Positions 50,462 to 58,773 of a DNA stretch of 64,000 nucleotides are shown in pieces. The number at the start of each line of letters is the position of its first letter. Positions within the stretch are counted from its first letter, which is position 1. The notes below the pieces were generated by a model. The model did no database searches, had not been told where the DNA came from, and saw only the letters and a list, made by a program, of their open reading frames with translations. Source of the DNA: Shewanella japonica (GTDB lineage: Bacteria; Pseudomonadota; Gammaproteobacteria; Enterobacterales; Shewanellaceae); contig NZ_CP020472.1 in assembly GCF_002075795.1 (NCBI RefSeq), positions 3,765,001 to 3,829,000 on the forward strand, in the 5' to 3' direction. The position numbers were made by a program, and so were the translations under genes.

Positions 50462-51775
50462 CTACTGAGCTTTTAAATACACACTGGGTTTAGTACGACA
50501 CACAACCCAAGCTGGATACACCCCTGCTAATACAGCGGTAGAAATGGCAATTAATGGCGTAATAATCCACATGCTGCTATCAAGCCCTGTAACGCTTTGC
50601 TCCATGTTGAATTCAGCATGAAGGACAGTCAATGCGCCCCACGCCCAAAGCAAACCGATAATTCCACCAATAAAGCCAATCAAACCAACCTCAACCATAT
50701 ATTGGCTAAAGATTTGCGCTCTACTTGCTCCAATAGCGCGACGAACGCCGACTTCGGGAGCACGTTTTAAAAACTTAGTCAGTAATAAGCCAAGGATATT
50801 GACCAAACATACACTCAAAAACAGCACACTTAATCCTACGAGAATCTTGTTATCTCTTGGCACGACATCATTATTTTCAAGCCATAAGGCAACATCACTA
50901 ATTTGAAATGCCTCGGCTGCACTTTTTGCCGTGTCAGTAAATCGCCCTAAATTGCGTTGTTGCTCGACATAATGAGTAAGCCAAGTCGCTAGCTCAGATT
51001 TGTCGTCATCTGTTGCAAGAAATGTCCAAAATTGGATCCACGTTTTTTCTGAGTTTAATCGGTCTTGGTAAGTAAGCATCGGCTCGAAACGCCAGCCACT
51101 GGTGTTTCCCCACACATCAAACTCTTCTTGCTCATTTAGTGAAAATGGAATGAAAATTTCTTCTGCATCATTAAATGCTCCATTGGTCGGGTCGTAATAC
51201 TTAGGCTGAGGATTCCAATCTTTAATCACCCCTACGATCTGGTAGGGTTTACGATTCAAATACAAGGTTTCACCGACGCTGTTGTTACCATTAAAGAATG
51301 TTTGATTAAGGGTCTCTCCAATCACCACTTGATAAGCTGGCTGACTATCGACACTTTTATCCCAGCGTTGCCCATATAAAAACGGCACATCAAAAATGTT
51401 AAAAAAGTCACGATCAGTAATTCGCACACTTTTTAATGACGGCTGAATATCAGGATTCTCAGATTGAACCGCAAGACCTGTACGATACGACGCTGCTTTT
51501 AATTCCAGCTGATTGTTGTTCCGCAGATTAATCACGTCGGTGTAAGTAAGATTTGAATGAAAGTCATCCCAGGTATCCAGGCCTTGACTCCACAACTGAA
51601 TCGAATTTATCTGACTACTCTTATCACCTGCAGGGTTATGCGACATCGTTTTATACACGTTCAAGGTGGTAATCGTTATGCCAATACCGATGGAAATGGC
51701 CAGCACCATTAACATGGATAACATTGGGGTTTTCTTGATGCTGCGCCAAGCAAGATCGCAATAATAAAAAAACAT
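50462..51775 (-). CDS. ABC transporter permease, MacB/FtsX type (first of two)
   Basis: A 437-residue paralogue of the following permease with the same layout. The N-terminal helix covers about 15-40 and the FtsX block reads VNILGLLLTKFLKRAPEVGVRRAIGA. A large periplasmic domain contains the conserved FNG-type segment of MacB_PCD. AGGAG sits 9 nt before the ATG. The gap to the next gene is 17 nt, so the two are cotranscribed. Confidence 0.9.
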   Translation of the reverse strand: MFFYYCDLAWRSIKKTPMLSMLMVLAISIGIGITITTLNVYKTMSHNPAGDKSSQINSIQLWSQGLDTWDDFHSNLTYTDVINLRNNNQLELKAASYRTGLAVQSENPDIQPSLKSVRITDRDFFNIFDVPFLYGQRWDKSVDSQPAYQVVIGETLNQTFFNGNNSVGETLYLNRKPYQIVGVIKDWNPQPKYYDPTNGAFNDAEEIFIPFSLNEQEEFDVWGNTSGWRFEPMLTYQDRLNSEKTWIQFWTFLATDDDKSELATWLTHYVEQQRNLGRFTDTAKSAAEAFQISDVALWLENNDVVPRDNKILVGLSVLFLSVCLVNILGLLLTKFLKRAPEVGVRRAIGASRAQIFSQYMVEVGLIGFIGGIIGLLWAWGALTVLHAEFNMEQSVTGLDSSMWIITPLIAISTAVLAGVYPAWVVCRTKPSVYLKAQ

Positions 51776-51795
51776 AAGCTTCTCTCCTGCTTCAA

Positions 51796-52527
51796 TTAGC
51801 GACTGGCGTTGGCAACTTGCTGCAGATCAGCAACAACAGATTGGTCAGCCTTTTGATACATAGAAAAGTCACATACCTGACCGTCTATAATTTGAATATT
51901 ACGCTGTGCTCGTCTTGCTAACTCTGCGTCATGGGTCACCATAATGATGGTGGTACCTTGTTGATTAATATCTTCAAGTAATTCCATCACTTGCCTAGCC
52001 ATTAAACTGTCTAAGTTACCTGTTGGCTCATCTGCTAACAAAAAACGTGGCTCGCCTGCTAACGCTCTCGCGATGGCCACACGTTGCTGTTGCCCGCCCG
52101 ATAATTGCGTCGGTAAATGCTTCATTCTTGCGCCTAAACCCACTTGCTCGAGTGCCGATTTCACACGGCGTTGACGTTCAGCGGCATTAAAACCACGGTA
52201 ACGTAATGGCACTTCAACATTTTCAGCAAGATTCAAGTCGGGAATTAAGTTAAAGCCCTGAAAAATAAACCCTATTTTTTCATTTCTAACTTTAGCACTG
52301 TGGTTATCGCTCAAATTAGACACGTTTTCACCGTCTAAACTGAACTCCCCCGATGTAAAGCCTTCAAGCAAACCTGCGATATTTAAAAAGGTAGTTTTAC
52401 CTGAACCTGATGGGCCAGTCACTGCAACAAATTCGCCTTCTTTCACTTCAAGATTAAAGTCACGCAATGCGTGGGTTTCTACTAAGTCCGTTTTAAACAC
52501 TTTGCTAATATTCTTCATTGATAACAT
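51796..52527 (-). CDS. ABC transporter ATP-binding protein, MacB/LolD type
   Basis: A 243-residue ATPase with Walker A GPSGSGKTT, signature LSGGQQQRVAIARAL, Walker B FLLADEPTGNLD and the H-loop THD. It powers the two FtsX-type permeases in a mechanotransmission exporter that acts with the adaptor encoded at 52876-54135. AAGGAC precedes the ATG by 7 nt. The substrate is unknown. Confidence 0.95.
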   Translation of the reverse strand: MLSMKNISKVFKTDLVETHALRDFNLEVKEGEFVAVTGPSGSGKTTFLNIAGLLEGFTSGEFSLDGENVSNLSDNHSAKVRNEKIGFIFQGFNLIPDLNLAENVEVPLRYRGFNAAERQRRVKSALEQVGLGARMKHLPTQLSGGQQQRVAIARALAGEPRFLLADEPTGNLDSLMARQVMELLEDINQQGTTIIMVTHDAELARRAQRNIQIIDGQVCDFSMYQKADQSVVADLQQVANASR

Positions 52528-52599
52528 GAGTCTGTCCTTGTCTTATTGGCTCTGTGTTTTGCCAATTTTTGTTTATTCAATTAATCGGTGAATTCGCGC

Positions 52600-52833
52600 T
52601 TAAAAATGCACTATGATTTGCAGTGCTGTTGGAAAATCTAATTCAAATAAAATCTTTACCATGTCATTCGTGAGACCATAACTCACTTGCTCTGATAGTT
52701 GATCCGTTAAGTCGATAATGTGGAAACTAAATGACAACCAATTGAAGCTTTCATCAATGCGATAACTCACCGCTAAGCTCAATAACATCAGAGCAATAAA
52801 GCCTGTCATTGGTTTACTTTGTAATAATTTCAT
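52600..52833 (-). CDS. Small protein of 77 residues with one membrane helix
   Basis: Begins MKLLQSKPMTGFIALMLLSLAV, a single hydrophobic segment, followed by an amphipathic C-terminal part ending TALQIIVHF. It sits between the ABC ATPase and the adaptor genes on the same strand. The ATG at 52833 has AAGGAT 8 nt upstream; the ORF can be read nine codons further. I recognise no family. A regulatory or assembly role for the exporter is inferred only from position. Confidence 0.65.
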   Translation of the reverse strand: MKLLQSKPMTGFIALMLLSLAVSYRIDESFNWLSFSFHIIDLTDQLSEQVSYGLTNDMVKILFELDFPTALQIIVHF

Positions 52834-52875
52834 CCTGAGATCCTTACTTGTACAGTCCAAGTCACTTATCTGTGA

Positions 52876-54135
52876 TTATCTAATTTGAATTTGCGTATCA
52901 TTTTTGAAGGTTTCGGTGCCTGAAATAACCCATACATCACCTTCTTTAGCGCCGTCGATAACTTCAATCTCACTCATGCTTCGTGCACCTAAAGTCACTG
53001 CTGTTCTTTGCACCATGTCGTCATTCATGACAAACGCAGTAGCACCGCCTCGATTAAGAAAATCCCCTCGTTTAACCATCAATACGTTAGGACGATTTTC
53101 AAGTAACACTCTTGCTGATAAACGTTGATTTTGACGTAATGACAAACTATCAATCGCTTCAAAGCGCACTCTTGCTGTTACTTCACGATTTCTGACTTCA
53201 GGTGAAATAGACGATAAATGCCCCATTACGGTGACGCTGCCAAAACTCAGTTCAACATCCATTCCTATACCTAAGTCATCAGCATATGATTCCGGTACTG
53301 CAAGTTCTGCTTCAAAAGCACTTAAATCCACCACAGTTAACATTGGCTGACTCGCTCCAATACGGGCTTTTTGTTCCACCAGCCAATTACCGATAATGCC
53401 TTTTACTGGTGCTTTAATATCCAATGCCGCAATTTGACGGGCAAGCTCGGTTACCACTAAGGCTTGTCTGTCGACTTCTAGCGCACGGTTTTTCAATTCA
53501 AATGTCAGCGTATCTCGCATTAAATCAACTTCTTGTAATGCATGTTGATGCAGTAAGTTGGCTTTATGCAGCTCATCTTTGCCTTTTTCAAAATCAATTC
53601 GGCTAATCAGGCTGTTTTCAATCAGTTGATCACCTCGGCGACTTTCTCTGTCTGCCGCTTCTAAGTCCACTTTCGCCATATCAAGCACTTGGCTAACTCG
53701 AAGTTGCTCGCGTCGTGCATCTAACTTGGCACGTTCCAAATCACTTTCCATTGCAGCAAAGACCGATTGTTCTTGCTGAAAACGACTGCGAAGTTTCGGA
53801 CTATCAATTTGAGCAACCACTTGGCCTTGCTCTACTTCATCACCTGGTTGACTCAATAAAGTGACCACACCTTGCTCTGTGCTGTATAGCACTGGCGCAT
53901 TGGCGGCAACGATTTTACCTGTGGTCGCAATGTCTCTGACTAAGGTGCCACGAGTGACTGTCGCCATGCGTAAGTCTTTACTATCAACAGAGCGAATACT
54001 GCTATCGTGACCTAAGCTTGCCCACACCAATGCACTCGTTAGTAATCCAGCAAGTCCTAGCACCATAGGTAGGCGAAGCTTACGACCCATTGTCGGTGTC
54101 ACCACTGTATCTTGAGCACTTGTATCTTTAATCAT
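52876..54135 (-). CDS. Periplasmic adaptor (membrane-fusion protein) of the ABC exporter
   Basis: An HlyD/MacA-type adaptor, 419 residues. One N-terminal helix (about 20-40), a biotinyl-lipoyl segment (VLYSTEQGVVTLLSQPGDEVEQGQV near 80-105), a long alpha-helical hairpin (about 110-225), a beta-barrel (from about 265) and a membrane-proximal domain. It bridges the inner-membrane transporter and an outer-membrane channel that is not encoded here. AAGGA lies 6 nt before the ATG. First gene of the operon; regulated by the sigma-54 promoter at 54242-54258. Confidence 0.93.
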   Translation of the reverse strand: MIKDTSAQDTVVTPTMGRKLRLPMVLGLAGLLTSALVWASLGHDSSIRSVDSKDLRMATVTRGTLVRDIATTGKIVAANAPVLYSTEQGVVTLLSQPGDEVEQGQVVAQIDSPKLRSRFQQEQSVFAAMESDLERAKLDARREQLRVSQVLDMAKVDLEAADRESRRGDQLIENSLISRIDFEKGKDELHKANLLHQHALQEVDLMRDTLTFELKNRALEVDRQALVVTELARQIAALDIKAPVKGIIGNWLVEQKARIGASQPMLTVVDLSAFEAELAVPESYADDLGIGMDVELSFGSVTVMGHLSSISPEVRNREVTARVRFEAIDSLSLRQNQRLSARVLLENRPNVLMVKRGDFLNRGGATAFVMNDDMVQRTAVTLGARSMSEIEVIDGAKEGDVWVISGTETFKNDTQIQIR

Positions 54136-54179
54136 TTCAGTTCCTTGAAATTCGTTGCTGTGGCCTTAGCAAAATAAAT

Positions 54180-54196
54180 GGACACAAAGGTTGTCC
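54180..54196. promoter_or_regulatory. GGACA/TGTCC inverted repeat in the adaptor-gene leader
   Basis: GGACA-N7-TGTCC lies between the sigma-54 promoter and the adaptor start. It resembles the repeats upstream of the promoter but has weaker symmetry. Confidence 0.45.
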
Positions 54197-54241
54197 GCTT
54201 TTCGGTCACTTACGATATCGTTGAATGTATGACGCTTATAG

Positions 54242-54258
54242 AGCACAAGCTATGCCAA
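54242..54258 (-). promoter_or_regulatory. Sigma-54 promoter of the ABC exporter operon
   Basis: The minus strand reads TTGGCATAGCTTGTGCT. The invariant GG (-24) and GC (-12) are separated by exactly 10 nt, and five of six bases of TGGCAC are kept. Initiation would be near 54231, giving a leader of about 95 nt to the adaptor gene. A matching sigma-54 activator is encoded at the other end of the cluster. Confidence 0.75.
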
Positions 54259-54321
54259 CAATTAAATGTCAATTTATTTCAACAGCTTAAGTAATTATAG
54301 TAATAACTAGATTTCATAAAA

Positions 54322-54378
54322 GTGTCCGCGGACACCTTTAAAAGTGTCCGAAAAACAAAAAAGTGTCCGAGTGGACAC
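54322..54378. repeat. GTGTCC/GGACAC repeats: probable activator sites, one also a terminator
   Basis: Three sites: GTGTCC-GC-GGACAC (54322-54335), a half-site GTGTCCG (54344-54350) and GTGTCC-GAGT-GGACAC (54363-54378). They lie 65-120 nt upstream of the sigma-54 promoter, where enhancer sites are expected. The last one, read on the minus strand, is also a good terminator for the btuF-like gene: an AAAAGTGTCC stem followed by a long T-rich tail. Confidence 0.7.
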
Positions 54379-54434
54379 TTTTCAAAAGAAGCGATGACTG
54401 TTGGAGCTAAATGGAATAGAACGCTTTTTTCACA

Positions 54435-55349
54435 TCAGTTGACTCTGGCGTTGTCTAAGGCTGCACATAATGCTTGCACACCTAAGATGGCTCTGGGGGA
54501 GGCTCGATGCAGTAAGTCTGCATTAAGCTGGTAGATATGATTGTTTTTAACTGCTGGTAATTCAGGCCACTTTGACCAATCGACACCAATAATATTGCCT
54601 TCATCTTGGCTTTGTAAAATCACTTCTGCATCGGTGAGTAATACATTTTCAACACTGATTTGTGGGTATTCACTCGCAGCATCAAGAAACACATTCTCGC
54701 CATGACATGCACTAATAATGTGCTCAATCCAACTGCCTTTAGATACTGTCATTAAAGGCGTAGACCATAATTGATAAAATACCTTTATTGCTGGTTTTTG
54801 GGCGTTACTTTTTTTGATTTTACTAAGCTGTAATCGATACTCATCAGCGGCTTGTTGTGCTTTTTCTTGATGGCCAGTTAACTCACCAAGTTGCAATAAC
54901 TCTTTGGCGACATCATCTAAACTCTTAGGGTCGCTATTAAACACGTTAAAGCCTAATTGGGTTAATTGATTGATATCATCCAGCTTATTACCGCTTTGCC
55001 AAACAACAATAAGATCTGGATTGAGCTCAATAACGCGCTCCATTTGAATACCGTAATAACCACCAATACTCGGAATCGCTTTGGCTTCTTCAGGAAAATC
55101 AGCATGGTCCGTGGTTGCAACTATTGTCTCGCCTGCACCAATGGCAAATAACATTTCTACTGCATGAGGAGATAAGGCAATGACACGCTTAGCTGTTTTC
55201 TGGGGGATAGCGGTGTCTATTACCTTGCTTGTTGCCTTGCCTAACAGATGTGTTTCTTGTGCTGCATTGGCTGTATTGAGTGTTACTGACGTCATCAATA
55301 CGAGTGCCGTTATTGCCCAAATACGGCTCAATTTAGTAAGAAACAACAT
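54435..55349 (-). CDS. btuF: Periplasmic substrate-binding protein, BtuF-like
   Basis: A helical-backbone metal-receptor protein that captures cobalamin or a similar corrinoid for a BtuCD-type importer. Signal peptide ends NTANA; the binding domain begins RVIALSPHAVEMLFAIGAGETIV and contains IPSIGGYYGIQMERVIELNPDLIVVW, typical of BtuF. I start at the ATG at 55349 (304 residues) with AAGGG 6 nt upstream; the ORF reads 14 codons further. No BtuC or BtuD is adjacent and I saw no cobalamin riboswitch upstream. Confidence 0.82.
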   Translation of the reverse strand: MLFLTKLSRIWAITALVLMTSVTLNTANAAQETHLLGKATSKVIDTAIPQKTAKRVIALSPHAVEMLFAIGAGETIVATTDHADFPEEAKAIPSIGGYYGIQMERVIELNPDLIVVWQSGNKLDDINQLTQLGFNVFNSDPKSLDDVAKELLQLGELTGHQEKAQQAADEYRLQLSKIKKSNAQKPAIKVFYQLWSTPLMTVSKGSWIEHIISACHGENVFLDAASEYPQISVENVLLTDAEVILQSQDEGNIIGVDWSKWPELPAVKNNHIYQLNADLLHRASPRAILGVQALCAALDNARVN

Positions 55350-55469
55350 GGGTACCCTTATGATATTTATTAACAACATTCGCGAAGTCATCGCCCCATT
55401 ATACTAACTCACTTCGGCAAATAATGTGGTGGTTAATTACGCCAAGCTGACCGAGATTATTTCACTATA

Positions 55470-56504
55470 TTAGTCAACCAAATTAATCGGCCAGCCGTGT
55501 TGCTTGATGTAGTTAACTAAATTTTTCGGTCGATATTGACTATCTTGCTCCCAACGTACCTTAACCGACTCATGTATTTGGGCCGGCAAACCAGCCTTAT
55601 CAATGCCACGTATATACTCACCACGGATCCGATAGACGTGCTTCTTCGAGTTGTGTTTACTTGCTTGGGGGTTAGGATTAAGCGAATCCGTTAAGTGCGG
55701 TTCCGTACTAAGGGATTGCAAATTTGCTTGCGTAATCATCCATTGCAGGGATATATCACTCAATAATGTCTGATCTTGATCTGGCGAGTAACTGCCTCCC
55801 ACATCACAATGAACCCCAGCAAACCAAACTTGCTCAATATCAATATCACTGTTGTTTGCCCAAATAGTGGGTTCAAAGTCACTCCTTATTTCGTCAATAG
55901 CCATAGCATGCCTTGCGACTTTAACGTTACGGCCTAACTTAGTGTCGTAAAACTCATCTTTATCATCAAATAACCCTAGAAATGAAAATGGAATTCCCAT
56001 CGCCCCCACGGTATCCCACACACCGACAAACTTGACCTCTCTAGATGGGTGACTGTGGTCATTTCTGAATTGAATTGATTTTTCACCGCTAGGTTTATAG
56101 GCCTTAGCTTTGGTTTTGTAATGATTAAATGCTTGTTGAATTAAGTTAGCATCAGGACGTTTTAAAATACCGCAATTATTAATCAAACCACATAAACACC
56201 TTACGGTATAAGCGCCACGGCTAAAGCCAAATAAATATATCTCATCACCATCTTGATAGTTTTGAACGATATAGCGGTAGTTATCCATAATGTTTTTATG
56301 AACGCCTTTACCGGTAACCCCTCCAGAAAACGAGTCATAATACGAGCCAACACCCCAATCATAAAAAACTTGTTGAGGTGTTCCGTCTTCAGCAATAGGT
56401 TTTATAGCTCTCGCCATTTTTAGCACATTAGTCGGGTAATCATCTTGGTTTTTTTCCGGCCGATTCCAAGTTCCATCAGCACAAATTACAATACGCTTTT
56501 TCAT
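55470..56504 (-). CDS. DUF2235 alpha/beta hydrolase (Tle1-like fold)
   Basis: A 344-residue protein of DUF2235. The nucleophile elbow is GFSRGA with Ser95, and the N terminus KRIVICADGTWNRP is the family signature. DTVGAMGIPFS and CDVGGSY are further family blocks carrying candidate Asp/His triad members. Some family members are type VI secreted phospholipases (Tle1). No immunity gene, VgrG or PAAR gene lies nearby, so this may be a housekeeping or stand-alone hydrolase. Confidence 0.85.
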   Translation of the reverse strand: MKKRIVICADGTWNRPEKNQDDYPTNVLKMARAIKPIAEDGTPQQVFYDWGVGSYYDSFSGGVTGKGVHKNIMDNYRYIVQNYQDGDEIYLFGFSRGAYTVRCLCGLINNCGILKRPDANLIQQAFNHYKTKAKAYKPSGEKSIQFRNDHSHPSREVKFVGVWDTVGAMGIPFSFLGLFDDKDEFYDTKLGRNVKVARHAMAIDEIRSDFEPTIWANNSDIDIEQVWFAGVHCDVGGSYSPDQDQTLLSDISLQWMITQANLQSLSTEPHLTDSLNPNPQASKHNSKKHVYRIRGEYIRGIDKAGLPAQIHESVKVRWEQDSQYRPKNLVNYIKQHGWPINLVD

Positions 56505-56703
56505 TACCTAATCCTTAAAGACTCCGCTATTTATCAATATTAATAACCCAAAATAAACACTAATGCAGCAAGCTCAATGTCGTCCTAGACTGATTCCTTC
56601 CTTCGACTTATCGACAATAGGCGAAACACAAAAATTAGCGTTTACTGGTGTAAGAATAGCCAAAACAATGGTGCACATTGGCAGATTAACCTGAGGGATT
56701 TTT

Positions 56704-57246
56704 ATGTTAACAAGTGAAAAGTCAGTATTGGTCATAATTGATGTTCAAGGCAAACTTGCACAAATCATGCAGCAGTCATCCCAATTACATCAACAACTTG
56801 AAACGCTTATCCAGGGGGCACAGTTATTTGATATTCCCATTTTATGGGTCGAACAACTACCAGATAAATTAGGCCCGACCACCGAGTCATTAGCTTCACT
56901 ATTAACTAAAACAACACAAGCTATCCCTAAATCGCACTTTAGTGCTTGGCATTGTCATGAGTTTCAGCAACAACTAGCAAGGCTCAATCGTAACAATATT
57001 ATTTTAGCAGGCATCGAAACCCATGTTTGTGTGTATCAAACTTGCCAAGACTTATTGGCTAATCGTTATCAAGTTCATGTGGTTGCCGATGCGGTGTCAT
57101 CTCGCAACCAAGACAATAAACAATTAGGCCTACAAATGATGCAGCAAAAAGGCGCCTTTCTCACCAATACCGAATCATGTTTATTTGAGCTGCAACATCA
57201 AGCCACAGGTGAGCGTTTCAAGGCGTTACTCAAACTCATAAAGTAA
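56704..57246 (+). CDS. Isochorismatase-like cysteine hydrolase
   Basis: A 180-residue cysteine hydrolase of the isochorismatase superfamily. The triad Asp13 (VIIDVQGK), Lys76 (AIPKSHF) and Cys109 (GIETHVCVYQT) is complete, and the cis-peptide-like GIETH is kept. The substrate is unknown; the family includes nicotinamidases and YcaC-like hydrolases. GAGGG is upstream of the ATG. It appears monocistronic. Confidence 0.9.
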   Translation: MLTSEKSVLVIIDVQGKLAQIMQQSSQLHQQLETLIQGAQLFDIPILWVEQLPDKLGPTTESLASLLTKTTQAIPKSHFSAWHCHEFQQQLARLNRNNIILAGIETHVCVYQTCQDLLANRYQVHVVADAVSSRNQDNKQLGLQMMQQKGAFLTNTESCLFELQHQATGERFKALLKLIK

Positions 57247-57349
57247 TGTGAATTTGAGTTAAGTTTTGAACATTAATTATTGCTTAGGCTAGATAAGTAG
57301 TGCTTCAGATAAAGCTTGAATAAACTCAGTTTCAAAGGCAACGAACGAC

Positions 57350-57382
57350 CTCATGACAAATGTCATTGACACTCATGACAAA
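57350..57382 (+). repeat. Two direct repeats CTCATGACAAA
   Basis: Copies at 57350-57360 and 57372-57382, 22 bp apart (two helical turns), with TGACA-AA-TGTCA between. A perfect TTGACA hexamer (57366-57371) lies at the edge of the second copy, with no convincing -10. They sit about 130 nt before the 40-codon ORF. Confidence 0.5.
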
Positions 57383-57504
57383 GCTCACTTATCTCATTGT
57401 CCAACGTTTTATATTCTGGTTGTGAATTCAAGGAAAGCCAAAGCAAACTAGCTTGGTATATCCATCACAAATAGTGACTAATGGCAGTCAATAAGGAGTA
57501 TAAA

Positions 57505-57627
57505 ATGGGTTGGGAACATGTTGCAGCACTGAGCCTTTGCGTAGGAATCGTTAACCAGTTAGTACCAGTATTAATGGCATTAATTGATAACCAGCAAAGT
57601 GACTCTTCAACCAAGCACCAGCAGTAA
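57505..57627 (+). CDS. Small hydrophobic protein of 40 residues, unknown family
   Basis: This ORF has AAGGAG 6 nt before its ATG, near the best possible ribosome binding site, and is followed at once by a GC-rich hairpin. The product begins MGWEHVAALSLCVGIVNQL and continues hydrophobic to about residue 28, then becomes polar (DSSTKHQQ). It could be a one-helix membrane peptide. I do not recognise a family. The strong start signal and hairpin argue that it is expressed. Confidence 0.6.
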   Translation: MGWEHVAALSLCVGIVNQLVPVLMALIDNQQSDSSTKHQQ

Positions 57628-57633
57628 TCTAAA

Positions 57634-57666
57634 TACATCATCAAGCGCCAAGTGCGCTTTGATGTA
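57634..57666 (+). terminator. Hairpin after the 40-codon ORF
   Basis: TACATCA and AAGCGC pair with GCGCTT and TGATGTA around loop CAAGT, with a 2-nt bulge. The tail is ATAAAC without a T run. The stretch 57667-57944 that follows is AT-rich and shows no gene. Confidence 0.6.
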
Positions 57667-57944
57667 TAAACTCCCCACACCTTACATGCGTTAATTCAAT
57701 TTACGTTATTCAAGAAAGAGCTGTATTAACGCACTTTAATAACCTCAGTTTCTATTCACAAAAAGCAATAACAGCACTTTTTGTATTATTTTTATTCAAT
57801 ATTGCCCGCTGTATTTTGAATTAAGCTAAACTAGCTGATAGTTTTATGGAAATGATTGTATTTCTGTTATTATTTCTAACCAAATAATCATAATTTAGTG
57901 GGATAGCATCAGTCTATCCAAGTTCAATCGCCATAGGTAAAAAT

Positions 57945-58229
57945 ATGATTAACCACTTCACAGTCCTCGGTGTTAAAGCCAGTGCCAAAGAAGACGAAAT
58001 AAAAAAAGCCTATAAACGTTTATCAAATAAGTATCATCCCGATAAACTGATTAATGCTTCAGAAGAAGAAAAACATCATGCAGCCGAGCAACTGCACCGG
58101 GTTAAAAATGCCTACGATGTGTTATCTGATAAAAAATTAAGAACGGCATTTATTAAAGATTTTAATAATGTCATCGTGACCAACCCAACAGCTGCTATGA
58201 CCGAGCTGTGGGACCAATTTTATTCTTGA
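57945..58229 (+). CDS. Stand-alone J-domain protein
   Basis: A 94-residue class C DnaJ-like protein: residues 1-70 are a J domain with HPD at 31-33, flanked by helices II ([14 protein letters not shown]) and III (HRVKNAYDVLSDKKLR). The C-terminal 25 residues have no recognised domain. It should stimulate an Hsp70 ATPase, likely DnaK at 5194-7113. It starts a four-gene run (7, -1 and 12 nt gaps) whose other products have no recognised function. Confidence 0.9.
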   Translation: MINHFTVLGVKASAKEDEIKKAYKRLSNKYHPDKLINASEEEKHHAAEQLHRVKNAYDVLSDKKLRTAFIKDFNNVIVTNPTAAMTELWDQFYS

Positions 58230-58236
58230 GAAACCC

Positions 58237-58773
58237 ATGAGCAAACCACTTAATATCTCTCGCATTAATGAGTTAAAGAATAATGCCTTCGATAATATCG
58301 AATCGTATAACGATCCCGATAGCCCTGAAGCTTTAGCAAAATTCACCGATTCGATGAAAGAGATTTTATTAGCCGATCCATCGATGTTAGCAGCCGTGCC
58401 AGAATATTTGCCTGTTGCACTATTCAATCGTGTTCGCTTTTCAGATGAAGCCAAAACCAAATGGGCGTCCTGGATTGATAACGCTGAATTACCTAGCTGG
58501 GATGAGTTTAAGGTAACGATTCAATTTAATAACGCTGATGTCCCGTTAGTGTTAGCGGTACGAAAATATTCTGAAGAGCTATTAATAGAAAGCTGTGCAG
58601 TGGTTTACCTGCTTAATACTCAAGATAATGTGGTTGCTCCAAGTAAATCTTTTAGTGCCAATGAAGCAAGTGATACTAATGATGACGGCCATGATCCCTA
58701 CAATGATGATGGGGACTATGATGACAGCGATGAAGAAGGTTATTACGACCAATATGATGACGAGGAGCGATAA
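58237..58773 (+). CDS. Acidic protein of unknown function with Asp/Glu-rich tail
   Basis: A 178-residue soluble protein. The first ~130 residues are mixed helical and strand sequence (FDNIESYNDPDSPEALAKF, then VTIQFNNADVPLVLAVRKYS). The last ~45 residues are mainly Asp, Glu, Asn, Gly and Tyr, a strongly acidic low-complexity tail. I recognise no domain. It follows the J-domain gene by 7 nt and its stop overlaps the next start by one base (TAATG), so it is cotranslated with its neighbours. Confidence 0.75.
   Translation: MSKPLNISRINELKNNAFDNIESYNDPDSPEALAKFTDSMKEILLADPSMLAAVPEYLPVALFNRVRFSDEAKTKWASWIDNAELPSWDEFKVTIQFNNADVPLVLAVRKYSEELLIESCAVVYLLNTQDNVVAPSKSFSANEASDTNDDGHDPYNDDGDYDDSDEEGYYDQYDDEER

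Noticed and set aside
55350..55469. Possible cobalamin riboswitch before the btuF-like gene
   Set aside because: No B12-box-like sequence, and the gap is too short.
57465..57680. 71-codon frame on the minus strand
   Set aside because: It is the antisense of the better supported 40-codon plus-strand ORF and runs through its hairpin.
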